In this document: positions 39,065 through 52,700 of the stretch, one piece after another
Position numbering within the stretch: position 1 is the stretch's first letter
Layout: every line of letters starts with the position of its first letter
DNA from: Megachile rotundata
Lineage: Eukaryota > Arthropoda > Insecta > Hymenoptera > Megachilidae
Length of the DNA: 64,000 nt
NCBI RefSeq assembly: GCF_050947335.1
Contig: NW_027473349.1
Span: forward strand, 868,001-932,000
Reading direction: 5' to 3'
Position numbers and translations under genes: made by a program
The notes under the pieces: generated by a model
What the model saw: the letters and a program-made list of their open reading frames with translations, nothing else
Database searches by the model: none
What the model was told of the DNA's origin: nothing

Positions 39065-40585
39065 GATTGTGATTGTGTGATTGTGTGATTGTGTGATTGT
39101 GTGATTGTGTGATTGTGTGAGTGTGTGATTGTCTGATTGAGTGATTGTGTGCTTGTGTGATTGTGTGGTTGTGTGATTGTGTGATTGTGTGATTAGGTGA
39201 TTGTGTGATTGTGTGATTGTGACTGTTGGATTGTATGAGTGTGTGATTGTGTGATTAAGTGATTGTGTGCTTGTGTGATTGTGTGGTTGTGTGATTGTGT
39301 GATTGTGGTTGTGTGATTGTGACTGTGTGATTGTGATTGTGTGATTGTGATTGTGTGATTGTGACTGTGTGATTGTGTGAGTGTGTGCTTGTGTGATTGT
39401 GTGATTGTGTGATTGTGTGAGTGTGTGATTGTGTGATTGTGTGATTGTGTGATTGTGTGATTGTGTGATTGTGTGATTGTGTGATTGTGTGATTGTGTGA
39501 TTGTGGTTGTGTGATTGTGACTGTGTGATTGTGATTGTGTGATTGTGATTGTGTGATTGTGACTGTGTGATTGTGTGAGTGTGTGCTTGTGTGACTGTGT
39601 GATTGTGTGATTGTGTGAGTGTGTGATTGTGTGATTGTGTGATTGTGTGATTGTGTGATTGTGTGATTGTGTGATTGTGATTGTGTGATTGTGACTGTGT
39701 GATTGTGTGAGTGTGTGATTGTGTGATTGAGTGATTGTGTGGTTGTGTGATTATGTGGTTGTGTGATTGTGTGGTTGTGTGATTGTGTGATTGTGTGATT
39801 GTGTGATTGTGTGATTGTGTGATTGTGTGATTGTGTGATTGTGTGATTGTGTGATTGTGTGATTGTGTGATTGTGTGATTGTGTGATTGTGTGATTGTGT
39901 GATTGTGTGATTGTGTAATTGTGATTGTGCGATTGTGTGATTGTGTGATTGTGTGATTGTGTGATTGTGTGATTGTGTGATTGTGAGATTGTGTGATTGT
40001 GTGATGGTGTAATTGTGATTGTGTGATTGTGATTGTGTGATTGTGTTATTGTGTGGTTGAGTGATTGTGCGAGTGTGTGGTTGAGTGATTGTGTGATTGT
40101 GTGATTGTGTGGTTGTGTGATTGTGTGATTGTGTGATTGTGTGATTGTGTGATTGTGTCATTGTGTGATTGTGTGATTGTGTGATTGTGTGATTGTGTGA
40201 TTGTGTGATTGTGTGATTGTGTGATTGTGTGATTGTGTGATTGTGTGATTGTGTGATTGTGTGATTGTGTGATTGTGCCTGTGCGATTGTGTGAGTGTGT
40301 GATTGTGTGATTGAGTGATTGTGTGCTTGTGTGATTGTGTGGTTGTGTGATTGTGTGATTGTGTGACTGTGTGATTGTGTGATTGTGTGATTGTGTGATT
40401 TTGTGATTGTGCGATTGTGTAATTGTGATTGTGTGATTGTGATTGTGTGTACTGTGTGATTGTGTGATTGTGTGATTGTGTGATTGTGTGATTGTGTGAT
40501 TGTGTGATTGTGTGATTGTGTGATTGTGTGATTGTGTGATTGTGAGATTGTGTGATTGTGTGATTGTGTGATTGAGTGATTGTGT

Positions 40586-40767
40586 GACTGCGTGATTGTG
40601 TGACTGTGTGATTGTGTGACTGCGTGATTGTGTGACCGCAATTGTGTGACCGTGATTGTGTGACCGTGATTTTGTGACCGTGATTGTGTGACCGTGATTG
40701 TGTCATCGTTTTTGTGTGATCGTGATTGTGTGATCGTGATTGTGCAATCGTGATTGTGTGATTGCGT
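40586..40767. repeat. Type-1 CpG cluster, mixed alpha/beta form
   Basis: TCAT ends at 40,706, with GCAATT plus the T5 run and GCAATCG, exactly as at 21,603. Confidence 0.9.
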
Positions 40768-42160
40768 GATTGTGATTGTGTGATTGTGTGATTGTGTGAT
40801 TGTGTGATTGTGTGATTGTGTGAGTGTGTGATTGTCTGATTGAGTGATTGTGTGCTTGTGTGATTGTGTGGTTGTGTGATTGTGTGATTGTGTGATTAGG
40901 TGATTGTGTGATTGTGTGATTGTGACTGTTGGATTGTATGAGTGTGTGATTGTGTGATTAAGTGATTGTGTGCTTGTGTGATTGTGTGGTTGTGTGATTG
41001 TGTGATTGTGGTTGTGTGATTGTGACTGTGTGATTGTGATTGTGTGATTGTGATTGTGTGATTGTGACTGTGTGATTGTGTGAGTGTGTGCTTGTGTGAT
41101 TGTGTGATTGTGTGATTGTGTGAGTGTGTGATTGTGTGATTGTGTGATTGTGTGATTGTGTGATTGTGTGATTGTGTGATTGTGTGATTGTGTGATTGTG
41201 GTTGTGTGATTGTGACTGTGTGATTGTGATTGTGTGATTGTGATTGTGTGATTGTGACTGTGTGATTGTGTGAGTGTGTGCTTGTGTGACTGTGTGATTG
41301 TGTGATTGTGTGAGTGTGTGATTGTGTGATTGTGTGATTGTGTGATTGTGTGATTGTGTGATTGTGTGATTGTGATTGTGTGATTGTGACTGTGTGATTG
41401 TGTGAGTGTGTGATTGTGTGATTGAGTGATTGTGTGGTTGTGTGATTATGTGGTTGTGTGATTGTGTGGTTGTGTGATTGTGTGATTGTGTGATTGTGTG
41501 ATTGTGTGATTGTGTGATTGTGTGATTGTGTGATTGTGTGATTGTGTGATTGTGTGATTGTGTGATTGTGTGATTGTGTGATTGTGTGATTGTGTGATTG
41601 TGTAATTGTGATTGTGCGATTGTGTGATTGTGTGATTGTGTGATTGTGTGATTGTGTGATTGTGTGATTGTGAGATTGTGTGATTGTGTGATGGTGTAAT
41701 TGTGATTGTGTGATTGTGATTGTGTGATTGTGTTATTGTGTGGTTGAGTGATTGTGCGAGTGTGTGGTTGAGTGATTGTGTGATTGTGTGATTGTGTGGT
41801 TGTGTGATTGTGTGATTGTGTGATTGTGTGATTGTGTGATTGTGTGATTGTGACTGTGCGATTGTGTGAGTGTGTGATTGTGTGATTGAGTGATTGTGTG
41901 CTTGTGTGATTGTGTGGTTGTGTGATTGTGTGATTGTGTGACTGTGTGATTGTGTGATTGTGTGATTGTGTGATTTTGTGATTGTGCGATTGTGTAATTG
42001 TGATTGTGTGATTGTGATTGTGTGTACTGTGTGATTGTGTGATTGTGTGATTGTGTGATTGTGTGATTGTGTGATTGTGTGATTGTGTGATTGTGTGATT
42101 GTGTGATTGTGTGATTGTGAGATTGTGTGATTGTGTGATTGTGTGATTGAGTGATTGTGT

Positions 42161-42342
42161 GACTGCGTGATTGTGTGACTGTGTGATTGTGTGACTGCGT
42201 GATTGTGTGACCGCGATTGTGTGACCGTGATTGTGTGACCGTGATTTTGTGACCGTGATTGTGTGACCGTGATTGTGTCATCGTTTTTGTGTGATCGTGA
42301 TTGTGTGATCGTGATTGTGCAATCGTGATTGTGTGATTGCGT
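42161..42342. repeat. Type-1 CpG cluster, alpha form
   Basis: TCAT ends at 42,281 (partner 23,290, offset 18,991). Confidence 0.9.
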
Positions 42343-45300
42343 GATTGTGATTGTGTGATTGTGTGATTGTGTGATTGTGTGATTGTGTGATTGTGTGAGT
42401 GTGTGATTGTCTGATTGAGTGATTGTGTGCTTGTGTGATTGTGTGGTTGTGTGATTGTGTGATTGTGTGATTAGGTGATTGTGTGATTGTGTGATTGTGA
42501 CTGTTGGATTGTATGAGTGTGTGATTGTGTGATTAAGTGATTGTGTGCTTGTGTGATTGTGTGGTTGTGTGATTGTGTGATTGTGGTTGTGTGATTGTGA
42601 CTGTGTGATTGTGATTGTGTGATTGTGATTGTGTGATTGTGACTGTGTGATTGTGTGAGTGTGTGCTTGTGTGATTGTGTGATTGTGTGATTGTGTGATT
42701 GTGTGATTGTGTGATTGTGTGATTGTGTGATTGTGTGAGTGTGTGATTGTCTGATTGAGTGATTGTGTGCTTGTGTGATTGTTTGGTTGTGTGATTGTGT
42801 GATTGTGTGATTAGGTGATTGTGTGATTATGTGATTGTGTGATTGTGACTGTGTGATTGTGTGAGTGTGTGATTGTGTGATTGAGTGATTGTGTGGTTGT
42901 GTGATTGTGTGGTTGTGTGATTGTGTGATTGTGTGATTGTGTGATTGTGTGATTGTATGATTGTGTGATTGTGTGAGTGTGTGATTGTCTGATTGAGTGA
43001 TTGTGTGCTTGTGTGATTGTGTGGTTGTGTGATTGTGTGGTTGTGTGATTGGGTGATTGTGTGATTGTGTGATTGTGTGATTGTGTGATTGTGTGATTGT
43101 GTGATTGTGTGATTGTGTGATTGTGATTGTGTGATTGTGATTGTGTGATTGTGATTGTGTGATTGTGACTGTGTGATTGTGACTGTGTGATTGTGTGAGT
43201 GTGTGATTGTGTGATTGAATGATTGTGTGCTTGTGTGATTGTGTGGTTGTGTGATTGTGTGATTGTGTGATTAGGTGATTGTGTGATTGTGTGATTGTGT
43301 GACTGTGTGATTGTGTGATTGTGTGATTGTGTGATTGTGTGATTGTGTGATTGTGTGATTGTGTGATTGTGTGATTATGTGATTGTGTGATTGTGTGATT
43401 GTGTGATTGTGTGAGTGTGTGATTGTCTGATTGAGTGATTGTGTGCTTGTGTGATTGTGTGGTTGTGTGATTGTGTGATTGTGTGATTGTGACTGTGTGA
43501 TTGTGATTGTGTGATTGTGACTGTGTGATTGTGTGAGTGTGTGATTGTGTGATTGTGTGGTTGTGTGATTGTGTGGTTGTGTGATTTTGTGATTGTGTGA
43601 TTGTGTGATTGTGTGAGTGTGTGATTGTGTGAGTGTGTGATTGTGTGATTGTGTGATTGTGTGATTGTGTGAGTGTGTGATTGTGTGATTGTGTGATTGT
43701 GTGATTGTGTAATTGTGATTGTGCGATTGTGTGATTATGTGATTGTGTGATTGTGTGATTGTGAGATTGTGTGATTGTGTGATGGTGTAATTATGATTGT
43801 GTGATTGTGATTGTGTGATTGTGTGATTGTGTGATTGAGTGACTGTGTGATTGTGTGATTGTGTGATTGTGTGATTGTGTGATTGTGTGATTGTGTGATT
43901 GTGTGATTGTGTGATTGTGTGACTGTGTGATTGTGTGATTGTGTGATTGTGCGATTGTGTGATTGTGCGATTGTGTAGTTGTGATTGTGTGATTGTGATT
44001 GTGTGTACTGTGTGATTGTGTGATTGTGTGATTGTGTGATTGTGTGATTGTGTGATTATGTGATTGTGTGATTGTGTGATTGTGTGATTGTGTGAGTGTG
44101 TGATTGTCTGATTGAGTGATTGTGTGCTTGTGTGATTGTGTGTTTGTGTGATTGTGTGATTGTGTGATTAGGTGATTGTGTGATTGTGTGATTGTGACTG
44201 TGGGATTGTATGAGTGTGTGATTGTGTGATTGAGTGACTGTGTGATTGTGTGAGTGTGTGATTGTGTGATTGAGTGATTGTGTGCTTGTGTGATTGTGTG
44301 AATGTGTGAGTGTGTGATTGTGTGATTAGGTGATTGTGTGCTTATGTGATTGTGTGGTTGTGTGATTGTGTGATTGTGTGATTAGGTGATTGTGTGATTG
44401 TGTGATTGTGTGATTGTGACTGTGTGATTGTGTGAGTGTGTGATTGTGTGATTGAGTGACTGTGTGCTTGTGTGATTGTGTGGTTGTGTGATTGTGTGAT
44501 TGTGTGATTGTGTGATTGTGTGATTGTGTGATTGTGTGATTGTGTGATTGTGTGATTGTGTGATTGTGTGATTGTGTGATTGTGTGATTGTGTGTTTGTG
44601 TGATTGTGGTTGTGTGATTGTGATTGTGTGATTGTGATTGTGTGATTGTGATTGTGTGATTGTGATTGTGTGATTGTGATTGTGTGATTGTGTCTGTGTG
44701 ATTGTGTGAGTGTGTGATTGTGTGATTGTGTGATTGTGTGATTGTGTGACTGTGTGATTGTGTGATTGTGTGATTGTGCGATTGTGTGATTGTGCGATTG
44801 TGTAATTGTGATTGTGTGATTGTGATTGTGTGTACTGTGTGATTGTGTGATTGTGTGATTGTGTGATTGTGTGATTATGTGATTGTGTGATTGTGTGATT
44901 GTGTGATTGTGCGATTGTGTGATTGTGCGATTGTGTAATTGTGATTGTGTGATTGTGATTGTGTGTACTGTGTGATTGTGTGATTGTGTGATTGTGTGAT
45001 TGTGTGATTGTGTGGTTGTGTGATTATGTGATTGTGTGATTGTGTGATTGTGTGATTGTGTGATTGTGAGATTGTGTGATTGTGTGATGGTGTAATTGTG
45101 ATTGTGTGATTGTGATTGTGTGATTGTGTGATTGTGTGATTGTGTGATTGTGTGATTGTGTGATTGTGTGATTGTCTGATTGTGTGACTGTGTGACTGTG
45201 TGATTGTGTGATTGTGTGATTGTGTGATTGTGTGATTGTGTGATTGTGTGACTGTGTGATTGTGTGATTGTGTGATTGTGCGATTGTGTGATTGTGCGAT

Positions 45301-46865
45301 TGTGTAATTGTGATTGTGTGATTGTGATTGTGTGTACTGTGTGATTGTGTGATTGTGTGATTGTGTGATTGTGTGATTGTGTGATTGTGTGATTGTGTGA
45401 TTGTGTGATTGTGACTGTGTGATTGTGTGAGTGTGTGATTGTGTGATTGAGTGATTGTGTGGTTGTGTGATTGTGTGGTTGTGTGATTGTGTGATTGTGT
45501 GATTGTGTGATTGTGTGATTGTGTGATTGCGTGATTGTGTGATTGTGTGAGTGTGTGATTGTGTGGTTGTGTGATTGTGTGATTGTGTGATTGTGTGATT
45601 GTGTGATTGTGTGATTGTGTGATAGTGACTGTGTGATTGTGTGATTGTGTGATTGTGTGATTGTGTGATTGTGTGATTGTGATTGTGTGATTGTGATTGT
45701 GTGATTGTGACTGTGTGATTGTGACTGTGTGATTGTGTGAGTGTGTGATTGTGTGATTGTGTGATTGTGTGATTGTGTGATTGTGTGATTGTGTGATTGT
45801 GTGATTGTGTGATTGTGTGGTTTTGTGATTGTTTGATTGTGTGATTAGGTGATTGTGTGATTGTGTGATTGTGTGATTGTGTGATTGTGTGATTGTGTGA
45901 TTATGTGATTGTGTGATTGTGTGATTGTGATATTGTGTGAGTGTGTGATTGTCTGATTGAGTGATTGTGTGCTTGTGTGATTGTGTGGTTGTGTGATTGT
46001 GTGATTGTGTGATTAGGTGATTGTGTGATTGTGTGATTGTGTGATTGTGACTGTGTGATTGTGTGAGTGTGTGATTGTGTGATTGTGTGATTGTGTGTTT
46101 GTGTGATTGTGGTTGTGTGATTGTGATTGTGTGATTGTGATTGTGTGATTGTGATTGTGTGATTGTGATTGTGTGATTGTGTCTGTGTGATTGTGTGAGT
46201 GTGTGATTGTGCGATTGTGTGATTGTGTGATTGTGTGAGTGTGTGATTGTGTGATTGTGTGATTGTGTGATTGTGTAATTGTGATTGTGCGATTGTGTGA
46301 TTGTGTGATTGTGTGATTGTGTGATTGTGTGATTGTGTGATTGTGTGATTGTGAGATTGTGTGATTGTGTGATGGTGTAATTGTGATTGTGTGATTGTGA
46401 TTGTGTGATTGTGTGATTGTGTGATTGAGTGATTGTGTGAGTGTGTGGTTGTGTGATTGTGTGATTGTGTGATTGTGTGGTTGTGTGATTGTGTGATTGT
46501 GTGATTGTGTGATTGTGTGATTGTGTGATTGTGTGATTGTGTGATTGTGTGATTGTGTGATTGTGTGATTGTGTGATTGTGTGATTGTGTGATTGTGACT
46601 GTGCGATTGTGTGAGTGTGTGATTGTGTGATTGAGTGATTGTGTGCTTGTGTGATTGTGTGGTTGTGTGATTGTGTGATTGTGTGACTGTGTGATTGTGT
46701 GATTGTGTGATCGTGTGATTGTGTGATTGTGCGATTGTGTAATTGTGATTGTGTGATTGTGATTGTGTGTACTGTGTGATTGTGTGATTGTGTGATTGTG
46801 TGATTGTGTGATTGTGTGATTGTGAGATTGTGTGATTGTGTGATTGTGTGATTGAGTGATTGTGT

Positions 46866-47063
46866 GACTGCGTGATTGTGTGACTGTGTGATTGTGTGAC
46901 TGTGTGATTGTGTGACTGCGTGATTGTGTGACCGCGATTGTGTGACCGTGATTGTGTGACCGTGATTTTGTGACCGTGATTGTGTGACCGTGATTGTGTC
47001 ATCGTTTTTGTGTGATCGTGATTGTGTGATCGTGATTGTGCAATCGTGATTGTGTGATTGCGT
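46866..47063. repeat. Type-1 CpG cluster, alpha form, long start
   Basis: TCAT ends at 47,002. It has four GACTG units before GACCGCG. Confidence 0.9.
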
Positions 47064-48540
47064 GATTGTGATTGTGTGATTGTGTGACTGTGTGATTGTG
47101 TGATTGTGCGATTGTGTGGTTGTGTGATTGTGATTGTGTGATTGTGATTGTGTGATTGTGACTGTGTGATTGTGACTGTGTGAATGTGTGATTGAGTGAT
47201 TGTGTGCTTGTGTGATTGTGTGGTTGTGTGATTGTGTGATTGTGTGATTAGGTGATTGTGTGATTGTGATTGTGTGATTGTGATTGTGTGATTGTGACTG
47301 TGTGATTGTGACTGTGTGATTGTGTGAGTGTGTGATTGTGTGATTGTGTGATTGTGTGATTGTGTGATTGTGTGATTGTGTGATTGTGTGATTGTGTGAT
47401 TGTGTGGTTTTGTGATTGTTTGATTGTGTGATTAGGTGATTGTGTGATTGTGTGATTGTGTGATTGTGTGATTGTGTGATTGTGTGATTATGTGATTGTG
47501 TGATTGTGTGATTGTGATATTGTGTGAGTGTGTGATTGTCTGATTGAGTGATTGTGTGCTTGTGTGATTGTGTGGTTGTGTGATTGTGTGATTGTGTGAT
47601 TAGGTGATTGTGTGATTGTGTGATTGTGTGATTGTGACTGTGTGATTGTGTGAGTGTGTGATTGTGTGATTGAGTGACTGTGTGCTTGTGTGATTGTGTG
47701 GTTGTGTGATTGTGTGATTGTGTGATTGTGTGATTGTGTGATTGTGTGATTGTGTGATTGTGTGATTGTGTGATTGTGTGATTGTGTGATTGTGTGTTTG
47801 TGTGATTGTGGTTGTGTGATTGTGATTGTGTGATTGTGATTGTGTGATTGTGATTGTGTGATTGTGATTGTGTGATTGTGTCTGTGTGATTGTGTGAGTG
47901 TGTGATTGTGCGATTGTGTGATTGTTTGATTGTGTGAGTGTGTGATTGTGTGATTGTGTGATTGTGTGATTGTGTAATTGTGATTGTGCGATTGTGTGAT
48001 TGTGTGATTGTGTGATTGTGTGATTGTGTGATTGTGTGATTGTGTGATTGTGAGATTGTGTGATTGTGTGATGGTGTAATTGTGATTGTGTGATTGTGAT
48101 TGTGTGATTGTGTGATTGTGTGATTGAGTGATTGTGTGAGTGTGTGGTTGTGTGATTGTGTGATTGTGTGATTGTGTGGTTGTGTGATTGTGTGATTGTG
48201 TGATTGTGTGATTGTGTGATTGTGTGATTGTGTGATTGTGTGATTGTGTGATTGTGTGATTGTGTGATTGTGACTGTGCGATTGTGTGAGTGTGTGATTG
48301 TGTGATTGAGTGATTGTGTGCTTGTGTGATTGTGTGGTTGTGTGATTGTGTGATTGTGTGACTGTGTGATTGTGTGATTGTGTGATCGTGTGATTGTGTG
48401 ATTGTGCGATTGTGTAATTGTGATTGTGTGATTGTGATTGTGTGTACTGTGTGATTGTGTGATTGTGTGATTGTGTGATTGTGTGATTGTGTGATTGTGA
48501 GATTGTGTGATTGTGTGATTGTGTGATTGAGTGATTGTGT

Positions 48541-48738
48541 GACTGCGTGATTGTGTGACTGTGTGATTGTGTGACTGTGTGATTGTGTGACTGCGTGATT
48601 GTGTGACCGCGATTGTGTGACCGTGATTGTGTGACCGTGATTTTGTGACCGTGATTGTGTGACCGTGATTGTGTCATCGTTTTTGTGTGATCGTGATTGT
48701 GTGATCGTGATTGTGCAATCGTGATTGTGTGATTGCGT
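48541..48738. repeat. Type-1 CpG cluster, alpha form, long start
   Basis: TCAT ends at 48,677. It is followed after about 100 bases by GTGCGATTGTGTGGTTG, also seen after 47,002, 50,958, 57,897 and 59,572. Confidence 0.9.
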
Positions 48739-49286
48739 GATTGTGATTGTGTGATTGTGTGACTGTGTGATTGTGTGATTGTGCGATTGTGTGGTTGTGT
48801 GATTGTGATTGTGTGATTGTGATTGTGTGATTGTGACTGTGTGATTGTGACTGTGTGATTGTGTGATTGAGTGATTGTGTGCTTGTGTGATTGTGTGGTT
48901 GTGTGATTGTGTGATTGTGTGATTAGGTGATTGTGTGATTGTGCGATTGTGTGATTGTGTGATTGTGTGGTTGTGTGATTGTGTGATTGTGTGATTGTGT
49001 GATTGTGTGATTATGTGATTGTGTGATTGTGTGATTGTGTGATTGTGTGATTGTGTGAGTGTGTGATTGTCTGATTGAGTGATTGTGTGCTTGTGTGATT
49101 GTGTGGTTGTGTGATTGTGTGATTGTGTGATTAGGTGATTGTGTGATTGTGTGATTGTGTGATTGTGTGAGTGTGTGATTGTGTGGTTGTGTGATTGTGT
49201 GATTGTGTGATTGTGTGATTGTGTGATTGTGTGATAGTGACTGTGTGATTGTGTGATTGTGTGATTGTGTGATTGTGTGATTGTGT

Positions 49287-49409
49287 GACCGTGATTGTGT
49301 GACCGTGATTGTGTGACCGTGATTGTGTGGCCGTGATTGAGTGACCGTGATTGTGATTGCGTGATTGTGTGATTGTGTGATCGTGTGATCGTGTGATTGT
49401 GTGATCGTG
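49287..49409. repeat. Type-2 CpG cluster, copy 4
   Basis: GGCC is at 49,329. It is part of the first 2,281-base unit. Confidence 0.9.
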
Positions 49410-50359
49410 TGATTGTGTGATTGTGTGATTGCGTGATTGTGTGATTGTGTGATTGTGTGATTGTGTGATTGTGTGATTGTGTGATTGTGTGATTGTGTGA
49501 TTGTGTGATTGTGTGATTGTGTGATTGTGTGATTGTGTGATTGTGTGATTGTGTGATTGTGTGATTGTGTGATTGTGTGATTGTGGTTGTGTGATTGTGA
49601 CTGTGTGATTGTGACTGTGTGATTGTGATTGTGTGATTGTGACTGTGTGATTGTGTGAGTGTGTGATTGTGTGATTGTGTGATTGTGTTAATGTGTGAGT
49701 GTGTGATTGTGTGATTGTGTGATTGTGTGATTGTGTGATTGTGTGATTGTGTGATTGTGTGATTGTGATTGTGTGATTGTGTGATTGTGTGATTGTGTGA
49801 GTGTGTGATTGTCTGATTGAGTGATTGTGTGCTTGTGTGATTGTGTGGTTGTGTGATTGTGTGATTGTGTGATTAGGTGATTGTGTGATTGTGTGATTGT
49901 GTGATTGTGACTGTGTGATTGTGTGAGTGCGTCATTGTGTGATTGAGTGATTGTGTGCTTGTGTGATTGTGTAGTTGTGTGATTGTGTGATTGTGTGATT
50001 GTGTGATTGTGTGATTGTGTGATTGTGTGATTGTGTGATTGTGTGATTGTGTGATTGTGTGATTGTGTGATTGTGTGATTGTGTGATTGTGTGATTGTGT
50101 GATTGTGTGATTGTGGTTGTGTGATTGTGATTGTGTGATTGTGATTGTGTGATTGTGTCTGTGTGATTGTGTGAGTGTGTGATTGTGTGATTGTGTGATT
50201 GTGTGATTGTGTGAGTGTGTGATTGTGTGATTATGTGATTGTGTGATTGTGTAATTCTGATTGTGCGATTGTGTGATTGTGCGATTGTGTGATTGTGTGA
50301 TTGTGCGATTGTGAGATTGTGTGATTGTGTGATGGTGTAATTGTGATTGTGTGATTGTG

Positions 50360-50420
50360 ATTGTGCTATCGTGATTGTGGGATTGCGTGATTGTGATTGT
50401 GTGATTGTGTGTCTGTGTGA
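50360..50420. repeat. Short CpG element, GCTATCG form
   Basis: GCTATCGTG then GTGGGATTGCG and GTGTCTG. The A-to-T change separates it from the copies at 17,400 and 36,325. Confidence 0.8.
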
Positions 50421-50821
50421 TTGTGTGATTGTGTGATTGTGTGATTGTGTGATTGTGTGATTGTGTGATTGTGTGATTGTGTGATTATGTGATTGTGTGA
50501 TTGTGTGATTGTGTGATTGTGTGATTGTGTGATTGTGTGATTGTGTGATTGTGACTGTGCGATTGTGTGAGTGTGTGATTGTGTGATTGAGTGATTGTGT
50601 GCTTGTGTGATTGTGTGGTTGTGTGATTGTGTGATTGTGTGACTGTGTGATTGTGTGATTGTGTGATCGTGTGATTGTGTGATTGTGCGATTGTGTAATT
50701 GTGATTGTGTGATTGTGATTGTGTGTACTGTGTGATTGTGTGATTGTGTGATTGTGTGATTGTGTGATTGTGTGATTGTGAGATTGTGTGATTGTGTGAT
50801 TGTGTGATTGAGTGATTGTGT

Positions 50822-51019
50822 GACTGCGTGATTGTGTGACTGTGTGATTGTGTGACTGTGTGATTGTGTGACTGCGTGATTGTGTGACCGCGATTGTGTG
50901 ACCGTGATTGTGTGACCGTGATTTTGTGACCGTGATTGTGTGACCGTGATTGTGTCATCGTTTTTGTGTGATCGTGATTGTGTGATCGTGATTGTGCAAT
51001 CGTGATTGTGTGATTGCGT
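50822..51019. repeat. Type-1 CpG cluster, alpha form, long start
   Basis: TCAT ends at 50,958, exactly 2,281 bases after the previous copy. Confidence 0.9.
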
Positions 51020-51567
51020 GATTGTGATTGTGTGATTGTGTGACTGTGTGATTGTGTGATTGTGCGATTGTGTGGTTGTGTGATTGTGATTGTGTGATTG
51101 TGATTGTGTGATTGTGACTGTGTGATTGTGACTGTGTGATTGTGTGATTGAGTGATTGTGTGCTTGTGTGATTGTGTGGTTGTGTGATTGTGTGATTGTG
51201 TGATTAGGTGATTGTGTGATTGTGCGATTGTGTGATTGTGTGATTGTGTGGTTGTGTGATTGTGTGATTGTGTGATTGTGTGATTGTGTGATTATGTGAT
51301 TGTGTGATTGTGTGATTGTGTGATTGTGTGATTGTGTGAGTGTGTGATTGTCTGATTGAGTGATTGTGTGCTTGTGTGATTGTGTGGTTGTGTGATTGTG
51401 TGATTGTGTGATTAGGTGATTGTGTGATTGTGTGATTGTGTGATTGTGTGAGTGTGTGATTGTGTGGTTGTGTGATTGTGTGATTGTGTGATTGTGTGAT
51501 TGTGTGATTGTGTGATAGTGACTGTGTGATTGTGTGATTGTGTGATTGTGCGATTGTGTGATTGTGT

Positions 51568-51690
51568 GACCGTGATTGTGTGACCGTGATTGTGTGACCG
51601 TGATTGTGTGGCCGTGATTGAGTGACCGTGATTGTGATTGCGTGATTGTGTGATTGTGTGATCGTGTGATCGTGTGATTGTGTGATCGTG
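51568..51690. repeat. Type-2 CpG cluster, copy 5
   Basis: GGCC is at 51,610. The private GCGATT variant near 51,550 lies just upstream. Confidence 0.9.
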
Positions 51691-52639
51691 TGATTGTGTG
51701 ATTGTGTGATTGCGTGATTGTGTGATTGTGTGATTGTGTGATTGTGTGATTGTGTGATTGTGTGATTGTGTGATTGTGTGATTGTGTGATTGTGTGATTG
51801 TGTGATTGTGTGATTGTGTGATTGTGTGATTGTGTGATTGTGTGATTGTGTGATTGTGTGATTGTGGTTGTGTGATTGTGACTGTGTGATTGTGACTGTG
51901 TGATTGTGATTGTGTGATTGTGACTGTGTGATTGTGTGAGTGTGTGATTGTGTGATTGTGTGATTGTGTTAATGTGTGAGTGTGTGATTGTGTGATTGTG
52001 TGATTGTGTGATTGTGTGATTGTGTGATTGTGTGATTGTGTGATTGTGATTGTGTGATTGTGTGATTGTGTGATTGTGTGAGTGTGTGATTGTCTGATTG
52101 AGTGATTGTGTGCTTGTGTGATTGTGTGGTTGTGTGATTGTGTGATTGTGTGATTAGGTGATTGTGTGATTGTGTGATTGTGTGATTGTGACTGTGTGAT
52201 TGTGTGAGTGCGTCATTGTGTGATTGAGTGATTGTGTGCTTGTGTGATTGTGTAGTTGTGTGATTGTGTGATTGTGTGATTGTGTGATTGTGTGATTGTG
52301 TGATTGTGTGATTGTGTGATTGTGTGATTGTGTGATTGTGTGATTGTGTGATTGTGTGATTGTGTGATTGTGTGATTGTGTGATTGTGTGATTGTGGTTG
52401 TGTGATTGTGATTGTGTGATTGTGATTGTGTGATTGTGTCTGTGTGATTGTGTGAGTGTGTGATTGTGTGATTGTGTGATTGTGTGATTGTGTGAGTGTG
52501 TGATTGTGTGATTATGTGATTGTGTGATTGTGTAATTCTGATTGTGCGATTGTGTGATTGTGCGATTGTGTGATTGTGTGATTGTGCGATTGTGAGATTG
52601 TGTGATTGTGTGATGGTGTAATTGTGATTGTGTGATTGT

Positions 52640-52700
52640 GATTGTGCTATCGTGATTGTGGGATTGCGTGATTGTGATTGTGTGATTGTGTGTCTGTGTG
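52640..52700. repeat. Short CpG element, GCTATCG form
   Basis: This is the second copy within the 2,281-base duplication. Confidence 0.8.

Larger units (their letters stand above)
39004..42690. repeat. Second-macro-unit copy of the 1.6-kb higher-order repeat
   Basis: Units are about 39,004-40,706 and 40,707-42,281, with a partial unit to about 42,690. Unit lengths are 1,703 and 1,575, against 1,671 and 1,567 in the first macro-unit. The differences (32 and 8) are whole numbers of 8-mers. Confidence 0.87.
25981..45005. repeat. 19-kb macro-unit, second tandem copy
   Basis: It repeats the first macro-unit: about 25,981-28,780 matches 6,295-9,080, and about 29,246-45,005 matches 10,373-26,020. 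It lacks about 0.83 kb that the first copy has around 9.1-10.4 kb. A 38-base gain near 34,290 (GTGTAATT, 14-mer and GCGATT units) is absent at the matching place near 15,360. Single-base differences include GTCTGTG near 17,287 against GTCTGCG near 36,215, and GCCATTTT at 16,081 against GCGATTTT at 35,032. No gene is seen. Confidence 0.9.
45680..48940. repeat. Tandem pair of a 1.6-kb higher-order unit
   Basis: The two units meet at about 47,262. GGTTTTG is at 45,819 / 47,406 and GATATTG at 45,929 / 47,516 (offset 1,587). TCATCG ends at 47,002 / 48,677 (offset 1,675). The first unit lacks 112 bases (fourteen 8-mers) near 46,080 that its partner in the next 10.8-kb unit keeps. Confidence 0.87.
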
